From Pseudorasbora parva (lineage: Eukaryota > Chordata > Actinopteri > Cypriniformes > Gobionidae), in assembly GCF_024679245.1 (NCBI RefSeq), contig NC_090173.1, positions 52,093,018 to 52,157,017 of the forward strand: DNA of 64,000 nt, written 5' to 3'. The stretch's first letter is position 1; every line of letters starts with the position of its first letter. Below are positions 25,161 through 36,440 of this stretch, piece by piece. The notes below the pieces were generated by a model, which had not been told where the DNA came from, ran no database searches, and saw only the letters and a list, made by a program, of their open reading frames with translations. The translations under genes and the position numbers were made by a program.

Positions 25161-25757
25161 ACAGAGGCCAGCTAGTAGTTGCTGTACGAGTAAACCTCAT
25201 TCCTCTGATCTAAACAGATGCTCTAGCGACTGACACTAGAGGTTGCAGCCTTTAGCCTCCTTGTTAGACCGTCCAACTCTCATGCCGGCAGACCCGGGTT
25301 CGAGACCCGGTCCGAACAGTAGGGGTTACATTGGTGCCATGACCCGGATGGGAGTTAGGTTTAGGCAGGTGTGTGTAACAGAGGCCAGCTAGTAGTTGCT
25401 GTGTGAGTAAACCTCACTCCTCTGATCTCAACAGACGCTCAACTGATGCTAGAGGTTGCAGCCTTTAGCCTTCTTGTTAGAGCATCCGACTCTAATGCCG
25501 GCGGACCCGGGTTCGAGACCTGGTCCGAACAGTAGGGGTTACATTGGTGCCATGACCCAGATGGGAGTGAGGTTTAGGCAAGTGTGTGTAACAGAGGCCA
25601 GCTAGTAGTTGCTGTGCGAGTAAACCTCACTCCTCTGATGTCAAGAGATTCTCTAGTGACTGATGCAAGAGGTTGCAGCCTTTAGCCTCCTTGTTAGAGT
25701 GTCCAACTCTCATGCTGACGGACCGGGGTTCGAGTCCCGGTCAGTACAGTTGGGTTT
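25161..25757 (+). repeat. Three tandem tRNA-like units (about 215 bp each, third partial)
   Basis: Units start ACAGAGGCCAGCTAGTAGTT at 25161, 25378 and 25591. Each contains TTAGCCTCCTTGTTAGAGC-like sequence (A-box-like, D-arm-like) and a T-arm with a perfect 5-bp stem around TTCGAGA. B boxes lie at 25297-25307, 25510-25520 and 25727-25737; the third, GGTTCGAGTCC, fits the consensus exactly. The putative anticodon arm is poor and no acceptor stem pairs, so these are tRNA-derived repeats rather than functional tRNA genes. Confidence 0.8.
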
Positions 25758-26736
25758 ACATATAGACAACATTTCTCCGCCAACCCTCCCCAGCTCCTTT
25801 TGAGACTAGAATGTTTTTAGGGCCAGATTTTTGTGACCAATAACCCCCCTTTCATGCGGTGGAAATAAGCATAACACTTCTACAACTGGAACCGGCACGC
25901 AAACCATGATGATGATGATGAAGCGCTATCTGGGTCTTTGTGTGTTGTCACGCAAACAGTTGCGCTGGCATTCGATGCTTTAATCTCATTTCATTTGTCA
26001 ATAGTGCCGAAGCTTCTGCCGAGAAAGAGAGAGTATGGTATGACAATCACATTCAAGTATTTCACTGAGTGAAAATCTGTTGACAGTAGTTCAGACCAGG
26101 GGACTGCAAGGCATTAGCTGTGGTTCCGTGGTTTCTCCCTCAAAGTAAAGCTCCAGGGCAGTTTTCTGAGTTCAATCACAACTTGTGTGCCACTTCCAAG
26201 GGTATGATTGAAATGACAATGATACACTGACATCAGGACCTGATGTTTTGCCTGAAAAATGAAGCAGAAAAATAATAATGATACAATAGGACAGCACCCA
26301 CTGATTTTCTAGGAACACTGGTTTTTCTATGGGCTAATGGGTCCTGTTTTCTGGTCTGTTTTCATCCTCCAGACATCCTGTCTTCCTAATGAGGAATGAT
26401 CTTCATGTCTTCAAAGAACCTTATGATGTATAATTAATAACAGAAATCAGTCATTTAACAGAGCACCCAATAGTTTAGGAAACTGTCATAGCCCCCAAGG
26501 ATAACTTTGGGCACTTTAACTACAATGAAGAAATGTAATCACAATGTGAAAAATATATACTCTCTAAAGTAAATCTACCTTATCTTAAGTAACGTTCTAC
26601 TCAAATTGGAATTATACAGAATAATGAAGAAGGGGTTAGTAATGTCCATTGGTTTGTTCCACAGGTACATGGAAAAAAAGGATTACAGTAGACAATGCAC
26701 TCTTGTTACACAAGTTATGTTCACATTGTCAGTCAA
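25758..26736. other. No gene recognised
   Basis: Includes a short (GAT)n run at 25906-25920. Otherwise unassigned. Confidence 0.35.
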
Positions 26737-27163
26737 AATCTGATTATTTGTGTATCCGATTGGAATCTGATCTAAAATTATTGAGTGTCCACACTGTGTT
26801 TCGATCTTATTTGTGTGTCCAAGCCGATCTTTAGTTTTCCGGGATATCTTCATTGGTATTAGTCAATAACAACAAAATCATCAGTAACATGGAGGGGTTT
26901 GCAATACAGATTTTGCTTTCTTTACAACATGACGTGTAGTACTGGACAACTGCGTCTTATGAGGCAGCCGCAGAAACAAAGCAGGCTGGTATGAGTGGCT
27001 TTATTCCGTGCTGTCCCTCAATTGTATTATAATGTTCTCCTCGACCGACATCATGCAACAACACAACCTTTCAAACCACATATAACTTTAATGTGATTTT
27101 TTTTCTGTTTACATTTGCTAAATATAATCAGATTCCAATCGGATACGCACACAAATCGACACC
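26737..27163. mobile_element. Element with inverted ends, about 430 bp
   Basis: TTGTGTATCCGATTGGAATC on the left and its inverted counterpart GATTCCAATCGGATACGCAC on the right bracket the interval. No target duplication was identified. Confidence 0.65.
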
Positions 27164-28654
27164 AGGCTATAGACCATTTGCAATAATAAGTGGGAAGGGG
27201 CTTTATTTTCGGCCATAACATGCCTCTATAAACTTTGCCAGCTCTGTTTACCTCTTGGAACTTGGAATAGAGAACAGGAATGGAAAAGTTTTGCTGCTAT
27301 TTTTAGCCCTACATTCCTCTGTTTGTTCTCTCGTCATTATCAGGATCATTAGACACCAGAATCGCCTCTTTACAGACACGTGCAAGACTTCCGCTTGAAT
27401 AATTCTAATAATGACCTCCTCTGCATATGGACATGTGCGTGGATGCCAGTGCGTGGACGCAAAGGTTTGCATTGGACAATATAAAGCGTGTAGACATCAA
27501 AGACATGAGCAGGATTCCTCATTCCCTAGAGTGTCTCTAGGCCGTAGAAGGCTGTCCGTGTCATGTTGCTGCTCTATGTGGGTGGTCTTCGTGAGAGCCA
27601 GCTTCAGACCTCTGTGAGCATTCATTGTATCCGTTGCGTGAAATGAGACACTCATTGTCATTCATCTGCAGGATTTGAATTGGATGGTGAGTGATGCAGG
27701 TACATCTCTGCAAGGCCACTTTCACATTGTCCAAAATGGGTTTGCAATTAGGATTGAAGGTGTTTTTTTTAAAGAGTATATATAGTAAAGGGTTGTATAA
27801 ACACGCTTCGAATTTAAAAGGATGAAGGTCTTGACAAATGTACAGCAGGTGCACAGCGACAGAGCTGAGATCTCTCCTGAGATGAAACCTCCTCTGGAGA
27901 AGTGAATTGTCCTTCTTAGCTTGAGCTGCTCAAAGGGATCGTGGATTATCTATGCTCATTTCCGATGCCTGTGAGCCCATCAGCGTTTGATATTGGAGAG
28001 TTGGATAATCGAGAGAGCTTTGATCATCTTGGCCAAAAATAGAAGTAACTTATCTGCTTTGTCCAATGCGGTCCTTGTTCTTGCTTTGGGCAGTGTTGAT
28101 GTGCAAGATAACCAGGGGACAACGATGGAAAAGGTGAATGAAAGACATTAACAGATGTGGCTAAAAGAGTCCTTATCTTGCACCATTCAGCTGGACTACC
28201 AGAATAATTACTTTCATCAAAGTGGATCCCTGACCGTGACAGTGTCCCGAGATGCTTACCGTGATTTTGACCACAGTAAACATCCTTGTTGATCTTGGAG
28301 CAGCACTACTCATCAGAAATACCCAGTGTGTGATTTGCCAGCTTGGTCTATATCCCTGCCTCTACTATATTATTTATCAACCGCATTCATTGTTTTGTCA
28401 GAAAACACTATAGCACTGAAAGCAATGAAGTTAGTTTACAGTTTATTTAGTGAAACCTGCACATGACAGTTCACGATTAGTACCATGTTTTCTGTTCAAA
28501 ACTCACCAAGTGATTGCAATGACTTCCTATTGCGACTTAATGTGGGTTATCCCTTTGGTGCTCTTCACGTGTTGGTCAAAAATGTATTTCAATGAAACGA
28601 ATGTACTATATTTTATTTTATTATGGTACTAAACTTGAGGTTGACCCACTGGAG
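27164..28654. other. Repeat-poor block with no gene recognised
   Basis: About 1.5 kb without clear transposon ends. 27230-27700 and 27880-28260 have even composition. No exon with splice sites and a recognisable domain was found. Confidence 0.35.
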
Positions 28655-28662
28655 ATATGTGG

Positions 28663-29471
28663 TAGTGTTGTAGTACTCGAGATCGGTCTTGGTCTCGAGA
28701 CCGGTCTCGAGACCACTTTTTAAAGGTCTTGGTCTCGTCTCGGTATCGACCGCATTTTTACTTGGTCTCGTCTCGGTCTCGGGCGAAGATGACTCGGGAT
28801 TTTGTCTCAAGACCGGTCAAGACCACAGCTGAAGGCATATAAAGAGCAGAGAACTCCACCCTGCGCGCACTCTCTCTGTCTTCAAAATAAGCACATAAGC
28901 TCTCTCTGATACTTCACATATTAAGCTAAATCAAAAGTTCAGAAAACCGAATCCATGTTGAACGTTGCGCGTTCGGACAACTGTTTTGAAGTACCGCTCG
29001 GTGTGAATTGCGCTCAAAAAACGTTTGACCAGCTAAACAGCTGACATAAATCATACATTAAATAAATAGGAAACAATTTCTATCCAGTTATGAAGTGTTT
29101 TCTGTGTGACAAACCTTCCGCGATGTTCTGACAGCCGTGATTCACACACAACGGGTCTGCTAATGTCCGATTCACGACCAAATGACTCATTTGAACCGAA
29201 TCATTTTAACGACGGTAATAAGAACTGATCTGTTCAACAATGAACTGAACGAATCAGTTTAATCATTTACTCAAAACACCTCAGAAATGAGAACACAAGT
29301 ATGCTTACCCAATTTAGCAAGAGTGGAGAGTAAGATTTATTAGTTTTAACTATCCACAGTATTTCAGCTTATGTATGTTGAATGTGTAGTAAAATAAATA
29401 GTCTAAAATAATTTAGTTTAGACTGGAGTGAGGTGAAAACAGAACAAAACTGTTTGTTAGCTAGCTGTTAG

Positions 29472-29564
<93 letters not shown>

Positions 29565-30333
29565 AGCCACCACCAAAGACCATTTTTGACCCAAAACCCT
29601 GCACATGTGAAATATTTGTTAAATCAAACTGTAGTTAATCAAAAAATGCAAGTACAGGGTTTCTTTTCCTTGTTGTTGCACAATAAAGCTGCACAATAAC
29701 ATTTTCAATTTGTAAATGAAAAATATGTACATATGTAAAATAATTTGCTTAAGCAGCATACTAATGCATATCTGTATGATACATCTTCCACCTCCTGTTA
29801 TTCACATTCATTTAAGACATAATGGACTGTGTCTGAGATCAATACCTCATCCAGATTAGCATTCTTAGGGAACTTTGAGTTTTAAAATGGGATTGAGCGC
29901 TTTTCACAAAACAAAACACAAAGCTCTGTTAGTGTCAGTTTGGTGTTTGTGTCCACCATAGACTGTAAACAATATGGACACGTCGTCTTCAGTGCCTCCC
30001 ATTGACGAAAAGTTAAGTGTTATTTTCTTATAGAAGAAAAATATTAATTCCCACAAAGCTGCAATGCCTTTTGATTATTTGATCAAAACTTCTCTCATGG
30101 TACACTTACACACCCACACATACGAGAGAAGTGCCAATCATATGCATATTCCACATTTTATCATAAGTGTGGGGACATGCATTGTTCTCGGTCTTGACTC
30201 GGTCTCGGCCTGTCTTGGTCTTGGTCTTGACTCGGTCTCGGCCCTTCAAAGTCTTGGTCTTGTCTTGGTCTCGACCCTTCAAAGTCTTGGTCTTGTCTTG
30301 GTCTCGGTTTAGGTGGTCTTGACTACAACACTA
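28663..30333. mobile_element. Non-autonomous hAT element (1671 bp) with 8-bp TSD
   Basis: Perfect 12-bp inverted ends TAGTGTTGTAGT and an identical 8-bp duplication ATATGTGG on both sides (28655-28662, 30334-30341). Both subterminal zones (28684-28810 and 30186-30310) are packed with GGTCTTGG and GGTCTCG motifs, as in hAT elements where the transposase binds subterminal repeats. The interior holds a (TG)n array and no transposase. Confidence 0.93.
29473..29565. repeat. (TG)n microsatellite inside the hAT element
   Basis: 93 bp of TG repeat without interruption. Confidence 0.99.
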
Positions 30334-30542
30334 ATATGTGGACTATTTTAATGATGTCTTTACTACCTTCTGGGCCTTGAAAAGATCAAAGATCTCTCGG
30401 AGTTCATCAAACATATCTTAATTTGTGTTCTAAAGATGAACGAAGGACTTACCGGTTTGGAACAACATAGACGGTGAAAAAAATAAATATATATATATCC
30501 AAATTTGCGCGTTCCAAATTTAAGCTTGATATTTCAAAAATG

Positions 30543-31046
30543 TAGCCTGACAAGCCAGACCCACATCAAGATGTTTGGTCTGGAAACTCACCATTGACAG
30601 CTCAATCCGAGGGGCGGGACGGTTGTCTTTCAAACTCCCTCTGCACGCGATAGGATAACGCTACAACCAACCAGAGCAACGGAGGTGAAGCAGAGCTCGC
30701 TGACTGATTAAACATTCGCCGTATCCGGTCAGCAAAACTCCAAACACATCTTCCCTTCTTAAGAATGACTTCAGTGCCGTTCTTTGTTCTTTTCTCAGAG
30801 AGAAGCTTAACTCCAAGTCTTCCGGAGTCGCGTCAAAGCTGATTCGAAAGACCGCCGTTCGCCAGTTTCTGTGTTTACTAGAAGCACGCAAGAGCAACTC
30901 GGCCGTCATTATATTAAGCCCCGCCCACCGACTCTATACACGATTCGATTGGCGCGACCAGATTTTGGCGTTTACAGCTCAGAAGTGAATTGAGAGTTGC
31001 TAGATGACACTCGTGGCAAAATAGATTTGTCTAGATTTCTAGGCTA
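30543..31046 (-). mobile_element. 9-bp-TSD element, copy 2 (504 bp)
   Basis: Reverse orientation relative to copy 1. Starts TAGCCTGACAAGCCAGACC and ends TCTAGATTTCTAGGCTA. Flanked by identical TCAAAAATG (30534-30542 and 31047-31055). Confidence 0.92.
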
Positions 31047-31055
31047 TCAAAAATG

Positions 31056-31904
31056 AGCTTTCAATAAAATTGTGTCTAGGCGCAGTACCAAACATTTCCA
31101 CTAGATACAATTTTTTGATATTTTTTGACCACAAGGAGTATAAGTGTGACTTTTTTTCAGAACCATTCAACTTTTTCGAAATACTGTCCATGATTGTTTT
31201 GTGTGTGTTCACATAGCAAGTGCCAAAAACGTTGCTAAGTTCTGTACCTTTCCAATGAAGCAAAACATTCTGAAAAATGAAACGTAAAAGCACCATAGGG
31301 TTATTTATCTTTGTAGCTTTTTGCAATAAGATAAATGCTGCACCAGTTTGATATTTCTTATGTAAGCATCCTTTATTCTTATCAAAATTAATCAAGTCAC
31401 CTTTGTATTGCATGACCCGCCCTTAAATACACAGCCACAAACACAACTCAGGTTGGTTTACATAGGTTGGCTAACATTTATTTATGGCTTACAGTAAATC
31501 ACACACAAGTGGATGCTTTACTCACATAAATTACCCAAGCAGAAGATTTAAAGCATTTAAACCACATAAAGGCAGGATCAAATCAAACAAGAATCAATCA
31601 CACAAAAGGAACCCATAATCAATTCATTATGTAAAACAAACCTTGTGAATCACACAGTTAATCAAAACTAAATGCAAGAATAGCTCTAACCTCATAATGC
31701 AGAAATAAACAGTGGGGGAACAAACAATATACAAACAAAAATAAATAGAGCTTTTTCCTATTTTCTGCCCCATTTCTAGCTCAAGTGGTTTGTATTTAGC
31801 TGTGAAAAATCATAAAAGTTGTGTTTGGAAAAATTGTAGGTTTTTTTCTTTTCTTTTTCTTTTTTGAGAGAGCCAGAGTGATACATTTTGGCTTGACCTT
31901 AAAA
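31056..31904. other. No gene recognised
   Basis: A 124-codon open frame (31413-31039, minus) overlaps the edge of the copy-2 transposon and has no recognisable domain. It was not called as a gene. Confidence 0.4.
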
Positions 31905-32355
31905 AAAAGGTAATCCAATCCTGCTTCCGTAATCAACTTACGAAGAAAGTAACGCTTGCTTTTATGTCCGACATCATACATCGTGCCAGTTACGTTTTTT
32001 TCCGTAAGTTGAATACGGAAGGCGGTCCGGAGGAAGCTAGATATTTTAATATATCTAATAATATATTTAATAATATCTTAAAACTTAATAAAGTTTTAAA
32101 TATGGATATTTTTCCCATCGATTCACTTCAGAAGGCCTTTATAAACCCCCAGAGCCATGTGGATGACTGCACTTTTTCGGGCTTCAAATTTTGGGCTGCC
32201 ATTCACTGCCATTTTAAAGCTTGGAAGAGCCAGGACATTTTATATTATAACTCTGATTATATTCGTCTGAAAAAAGAAAGTCATATACACCTAGGATGGA
32301 TTGAGGGTGAGTAAATCATGGGCTCATTTTAATTTTTAGGTGAACTATCTCTTTA
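31905..32355 (+). repeat. MITE-like repeat related to 17140-17352
   Basis: The left part has inverted CCGTAATCAACTTACG / CCGTAAGTTGAATACGG. The right part shares TTCAGAAGGCCTTTATAA and CATATACACCTAGGATGG with 17.1-17.3 kb and ends GGTGAACTATCTCTTTAA. Confidence 0.7.
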
Positions 32356-34063
32356 ACACCATCTGAGTTTCCATCAAAGAAAGCAGCTTATGTGATCATG
32401 TTAATGCATAAGCAGCATTCTTACATGTTTTCGAAGAGTGCGCTTGTTGAAAATGTTCTTTTTTTTGTCCTTTTCTCATTCTTTATCGCATCAAGAAATA
32501 CCCCCATAGATAATATTAGCATTTCCCAAAATGAAAGCCTTCCTCTCCCTACACCACAGCTTCATTCTGAAGAGACCGTTAAGTGGTTGTTTATCTGAGC
32601 ACCGATGCAATCAGAAGACTGGTTTCTCCAAACCTCAGTAGTTCCAACTCCTCCTCTCTCAAGCCGTATCTTTTCCATCCTCCCCTACCCTTTCCCTTTC
32701 ACAGCCTCTTCCCCCACCCACCTCTCTTGATCATTATCCAAAGCCTCCCGTGTGACCATTCTTGACCTGGGCTCTCTTCTGATGTGGTTGACGTGATCCT
32801 GGAGTCTAAAGTTTAATGAGTAGATTTCCATGATTAGTCCTCTAAAAATAAACCTGTCATCCCCTCACCTAAAGACCCGTCGGGGGCCCACTATAAGTGT
32901 GTGCATGTGTATTAGCACATTTGTTTAATAGGAAAGTGTGTGCAGTTGTGAAGGAAAACAACATGCTAATAATTTAGGCTGTTAAGTTGTGGTGTGATTC
33001 ATGAAATTCCACCGGTCAAAAACAAAGTAAACAACCTTACACATGTGGTGACAATACCGCGTGGATAAGAGACTCGGGACCTGTTCTCACCTTGCCATGC
33101 AGATGTCTTGATAGGTCCCAGAATATTTATTTGGTTTAAGCGTCCGACAGTAAGGCTCCTATTTATCTTTAAGCCGCTGCATGCAACACCGCACAGTTGG
33201 TTGAAGTTTTGTTTTGGGATCTCTTTGTTGTTTGAAGCTGCTGATGGCTTCATTACACTCAGTTAACTCCTTGAGCAAATTACCATTTGCATGCCTACAC
33301 TTTACTCAACAAGTCTCGGTTTTGTATATGTTTCCTGACTCATATCGCTCCAGGAAACCGTTAACATGGGCTTGGTCCTCTCTAAAAACAACACCTCCTC
33401 TTTTCTCCACAGTTCCACAAAGAAGAAGCGCCTTGTTTTTCAAGTGGTGGTTTTCTGAAGCCGCAGCATTTGATGTGGGCTTCCCTTAATCGCACAACAC
33501 GCTCTCTAAACATGAAATGCATTAATTTTCTCCCAGACATTTTCCTGTCGCTGCTTTTGAACATTGTTGTGCAGTCTTAATATAGCGCGGGGGACAAGAC
33601 AATGAGGGAGACTCAAATGAAGTTATTATTTTTGATTGGGTGCATCTACCACTTAGTACTACAAAGGGACAGTGAACCTCTAATCCGAGATGGGACGCGA
33701 GCACTTTGTAGTCTTAATATCTTTCTTCCTTTCTGTCCACATCACTGGTTTATGGCTGCTGCGTTAGTATTAAACTAGGGCCTTGGAAAGAAGCCTACCA
33801 TTAAGACTGAAATGTTGTGCTCTTTGAGGTCTGGACTTTTAATTACAAGCTGGGCCCGGATGGAGGAGCGTCTCTGCCGTCGGACTGAATAGAGGGCTTG
33901 CACAACATCGGTTGGCAACTTGGTGCCAGCGCTAGAGCGGGAAACCAGCCCTATGGGTGGACAACAGACAAGGACGTCTTTTACGAGTCTTCCCCCGAGA
34001 GATCAATGCAAATACAAATCTCGAAGATTTAGATCTCCATTACACTCGGTAATTCGGGGGTTG
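32356..34063. other. Repeat-poor block, candidate conserved noncoding DNA
   Basis: 1.7 kb with no transposon ends recognised and no credible exon. 33050-33260 and 33820-34030 are evenly composed. A pyrimidine-rich stretch lies at about 32640-32760. Confidence 0.35.
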
Positions 34064-34228
34064 TCATTAAAGGATTAGTGCACTTAAAATGAAGATTATG
34101 TCATCCTTTACTCAGCCTTTGTTGCTCCAAACCCATATTACGTTCTTTCTTCCGTGGAACTCGAAACGAGATGACGTCTGAAGGGATCCTGCAAACTCAG
34201 ACCGTGGAAAGAAGTCCATACAAGTTGT
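34064..34228 (+). repeat. Left part of a TTAAAGGATTAGTGCAC-type MITE
   Basis: TTAAAGGATTAGTGCACTT followed by GTCATCCTTTACTCAGCC resembles the left end of common cyprinid MITEs. It appears cut off by the hAT insertion that follows. Confidence 0.5.
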
Positions 34229-34236
34229 GTATTTTA

Positions 34237-35005
34237 CAGAGGTGGACAGTAACTAACTTATATTTTTGTTGAGTACTGTACTTAAGTACACTTTTTGAGT
34301 ATCTGTACTTTACTTGAGTATTATTTTTTTTCTGGAAACTTATGACTTAAACTTCACTACATTTAAAAGACAAATATCGTACTTTTTACTCTACTACATT
34401 TCTATCAAGGTCCTCAAAGTCAAAAGTAGTTTCTGAAGCAGCTTTTAAAGTCAGTGGATGTTTTTTTTCTTCTTTAAAAGGTGTTTGGGTTTTTGCAGAA
34501 AGCCTTTCAGGAATCACTCTTGTAGGGTCATGTGAAGTTCAATGATTTCCCAGCATTTTTTGAACAGTGATTTATGGTTTATAGTAAAATGGAAGAAGAC
34601 TGATGTCAAAATGTTTATTTTGTTTATGTCTTAAGTGAAGGTAAACAGTCTGAGAATATCAGATGTGTATCAGTGTATTGGATCCGTGCATTCGGCCTTA
34701 AAGTGGCAGCAGCTTTGTAACTTTTATACAAGTATTTGAATTAGTTTAAATTAGTCGTATGCTAGTATGTCGGATGAAGCATCACTGACTGGCTTAAACC
34801 ATGATGGCATAATGGGCATTTATACAACAATAATAAATTAAATGCGTTGACATAAAGAAGGAAATTTACTTTTAATACTTAAGTACTTTTAAAAGCAAAC
34901 TTTTACTCTACCCTACACAACTTTCACTTGTAAGAAAGTAATATTTGACCAGTAGCACTGATACTTTTACTCAAGTAATGAAGTTGTGTACTTTGTCCTC
35001 CTCTG
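34237..35005. mobile_element. hAT-type element (769 bp) with near-perfect 8-bp TSD
   Basis: Starts CAGAGGTGGACAGTAAC and ends ACTTTGTCCTCCTCTG. Flanks GTATTTTA (34229-34236) and GTAATTTA (35006-35013) match at 7 of 8. Subterminal sequence is rich in AAGTAC/GTACTT motifs. Confidence 0.88.
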
Positions 35006-35013
35006 GTAATTTA

Positions 35014-36180
35014 CACACAAAAAAGTACCTTCCTCACTAGCTCTAAGTGTTTTCCATTGAGCTTGAAATTGTTCAACCAGCCAATTATAGATCCCTATTC
35101 CAACCTTGTCTCCTTTGCAGAAACTTCTTTAGGGCCTCGGTTTTAGATTTTAATTTCTTTTGTTTTTGAGGCAACTCTTTAGTCTTACCCTGGATCCTTT
35201 GATGTTGTTGCCTGGGTGCTACTGGACAAAAGAGTCTCCCATCAGCTGGACTTAAGGGCAGGGGGAGCTGGTTGAGAGACAAGAGAGGACACACCGCCGA
35301 ATAAAGAATCAAAGCAATACCAACAGGCCTTGGGGGGCGGAGAACTCCACGTGAGACTAAACTATGTGTCCCATCTTAAATCTGACAAGAGGCTCGCATG
35401 ATGCCTTTGTTATGTTATGCTCTTTGTTTGCTGCTTGCTTTTGTATGCGAAGTGGGAGCGAGTTGTGTTTATATATGTAGGCGCAATATACACGAATGCA
35501 TTCCTACACAAAAGCAGGTGATATGAAAGCGCCGCAGCTGGCGATTTGAGAGGCGCTGGCCTCCTTTCATGTCTCAATGCCGTTCTTTGGTACAATGTTT
35601 ATGACCTCTCCCACAGTAGCAGGGTGCATGCCCCTTTATTGGGTGGCTTTATGTCCGTGCCCTGTACCCCCAGGAAACAGAGCCACTTATGCCACAGCAC
35701 CCTCTCACAGACCCATCACAGACCCGCACCCCTCCTGCCTGGGGAGATAGATTTAGGAAGCTGTCATTTAGCGGAGCTGGCATGAGAGATACTTTAGGGA
35801 CAACCTCATTAAACCCGGAGCCATTTCCATAGAGGTCAGTTTATAGTTGTAGTTACTCTGTGTTGAATGGTAATTAAAGTCATCAGCAAAGTGCAAATAA
35901 GACTTCAAAGCAAAATACAGATAATAGTTAACCCTTTCATGAATTAATTATCGTAACCTCTGTTAGTTTTTTTTCCTATGGTTTTTATTGCTCTTAGAGG
36001 ATGAAAAAACAAGATTTGAAATGCATATTTTTTGTAAACATATTTTTCAAAGAGATTTTTATATGTCCACTCGAGTGGACAGTTTGCATTTTTGGAGACT
36101 GTAATAAACATAATACAGTAATAACATTAATATTGTGTGTAATTAACAAACTAATGAACAACATGATATAAAACCACATG
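35014..36180. other. Mostly repeat-poor, no gene recognised
   Basis: 35080-35860 is evenly composed with no identifiable exon. The remainder is AT-rich. ATGTCCACTCGAGTGGACAG near 36062 contains a perfect short inverted repeat (GTCCACTCGAGTGGAC). Confidence 0.35.
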
Positions 36181-36182
36181 AA

Positions 36183-36238
<56 letters not shown>
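36181..36238. repeat. A20 tract plus (TA)n
   Basis: Twenty adenines followed by about 38 bp of TA repeat. Confidence 0.97.
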
Positions 36239-36239
<1 letters not shown>

Positions 36240-36241
<2 letters not shown>

Positions 36242-36417
36242 ATCAGATTACCTCTTTGTATGTAAGGAGTAAAGTAACAATACAAGTTACGTGCATAACG
36301 TAATTAGATTACTTTTTGATGTAACAATTAAAGTAGCGCATTACAAGTAACATGCATAATGTAATCAGATTACTACTTTATGTAACAAGAAACGGATTAC
36401 AATTAACATGTATAATG
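36240..36417. repeat. Three tandem units of about 60 bp (TAATCAGATTAC family)
   Basis: TAATCAGATTA or TAATTAGATTA recurs at 36240, 36301, 36362 and 36418. Motifs TAATCTGATTAC and GTTACTTGTAATGCGTTAC in the hAT-like element at 43180-43804 are the same type, so this is probably an expanded subterminal zone of that family. Confidence 0.75.
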
Positions 36418-36440
36418 TAATCAGATTTCTTTTTGATTCA

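Noticed and set aside
25245..25320. Functional tRNA gene
   Set aside because: No acceptor stem pairing and a poor anticodon arm; treated as tRNA-like tandem repeat.
25161..25757. CRISPR-like array
   Set aside because: Units are about 215 bp with no short-repeat and unique-spacer structure, in a vertebrate genome.
30064..30312. Repetitive leucine/serine-rich open frame (LGLDSVSA repeats)
   Set aside because: It reads through the subterminal GGTCT(T/C)G array of the hAT element at 28663-30333, so it is not a protein gene.
31039..31413. 124-codon open frame on the minus strand
   Set aside because: It overlaps the end of the 9-bp-TSD transposon copy and has no recognised motif.
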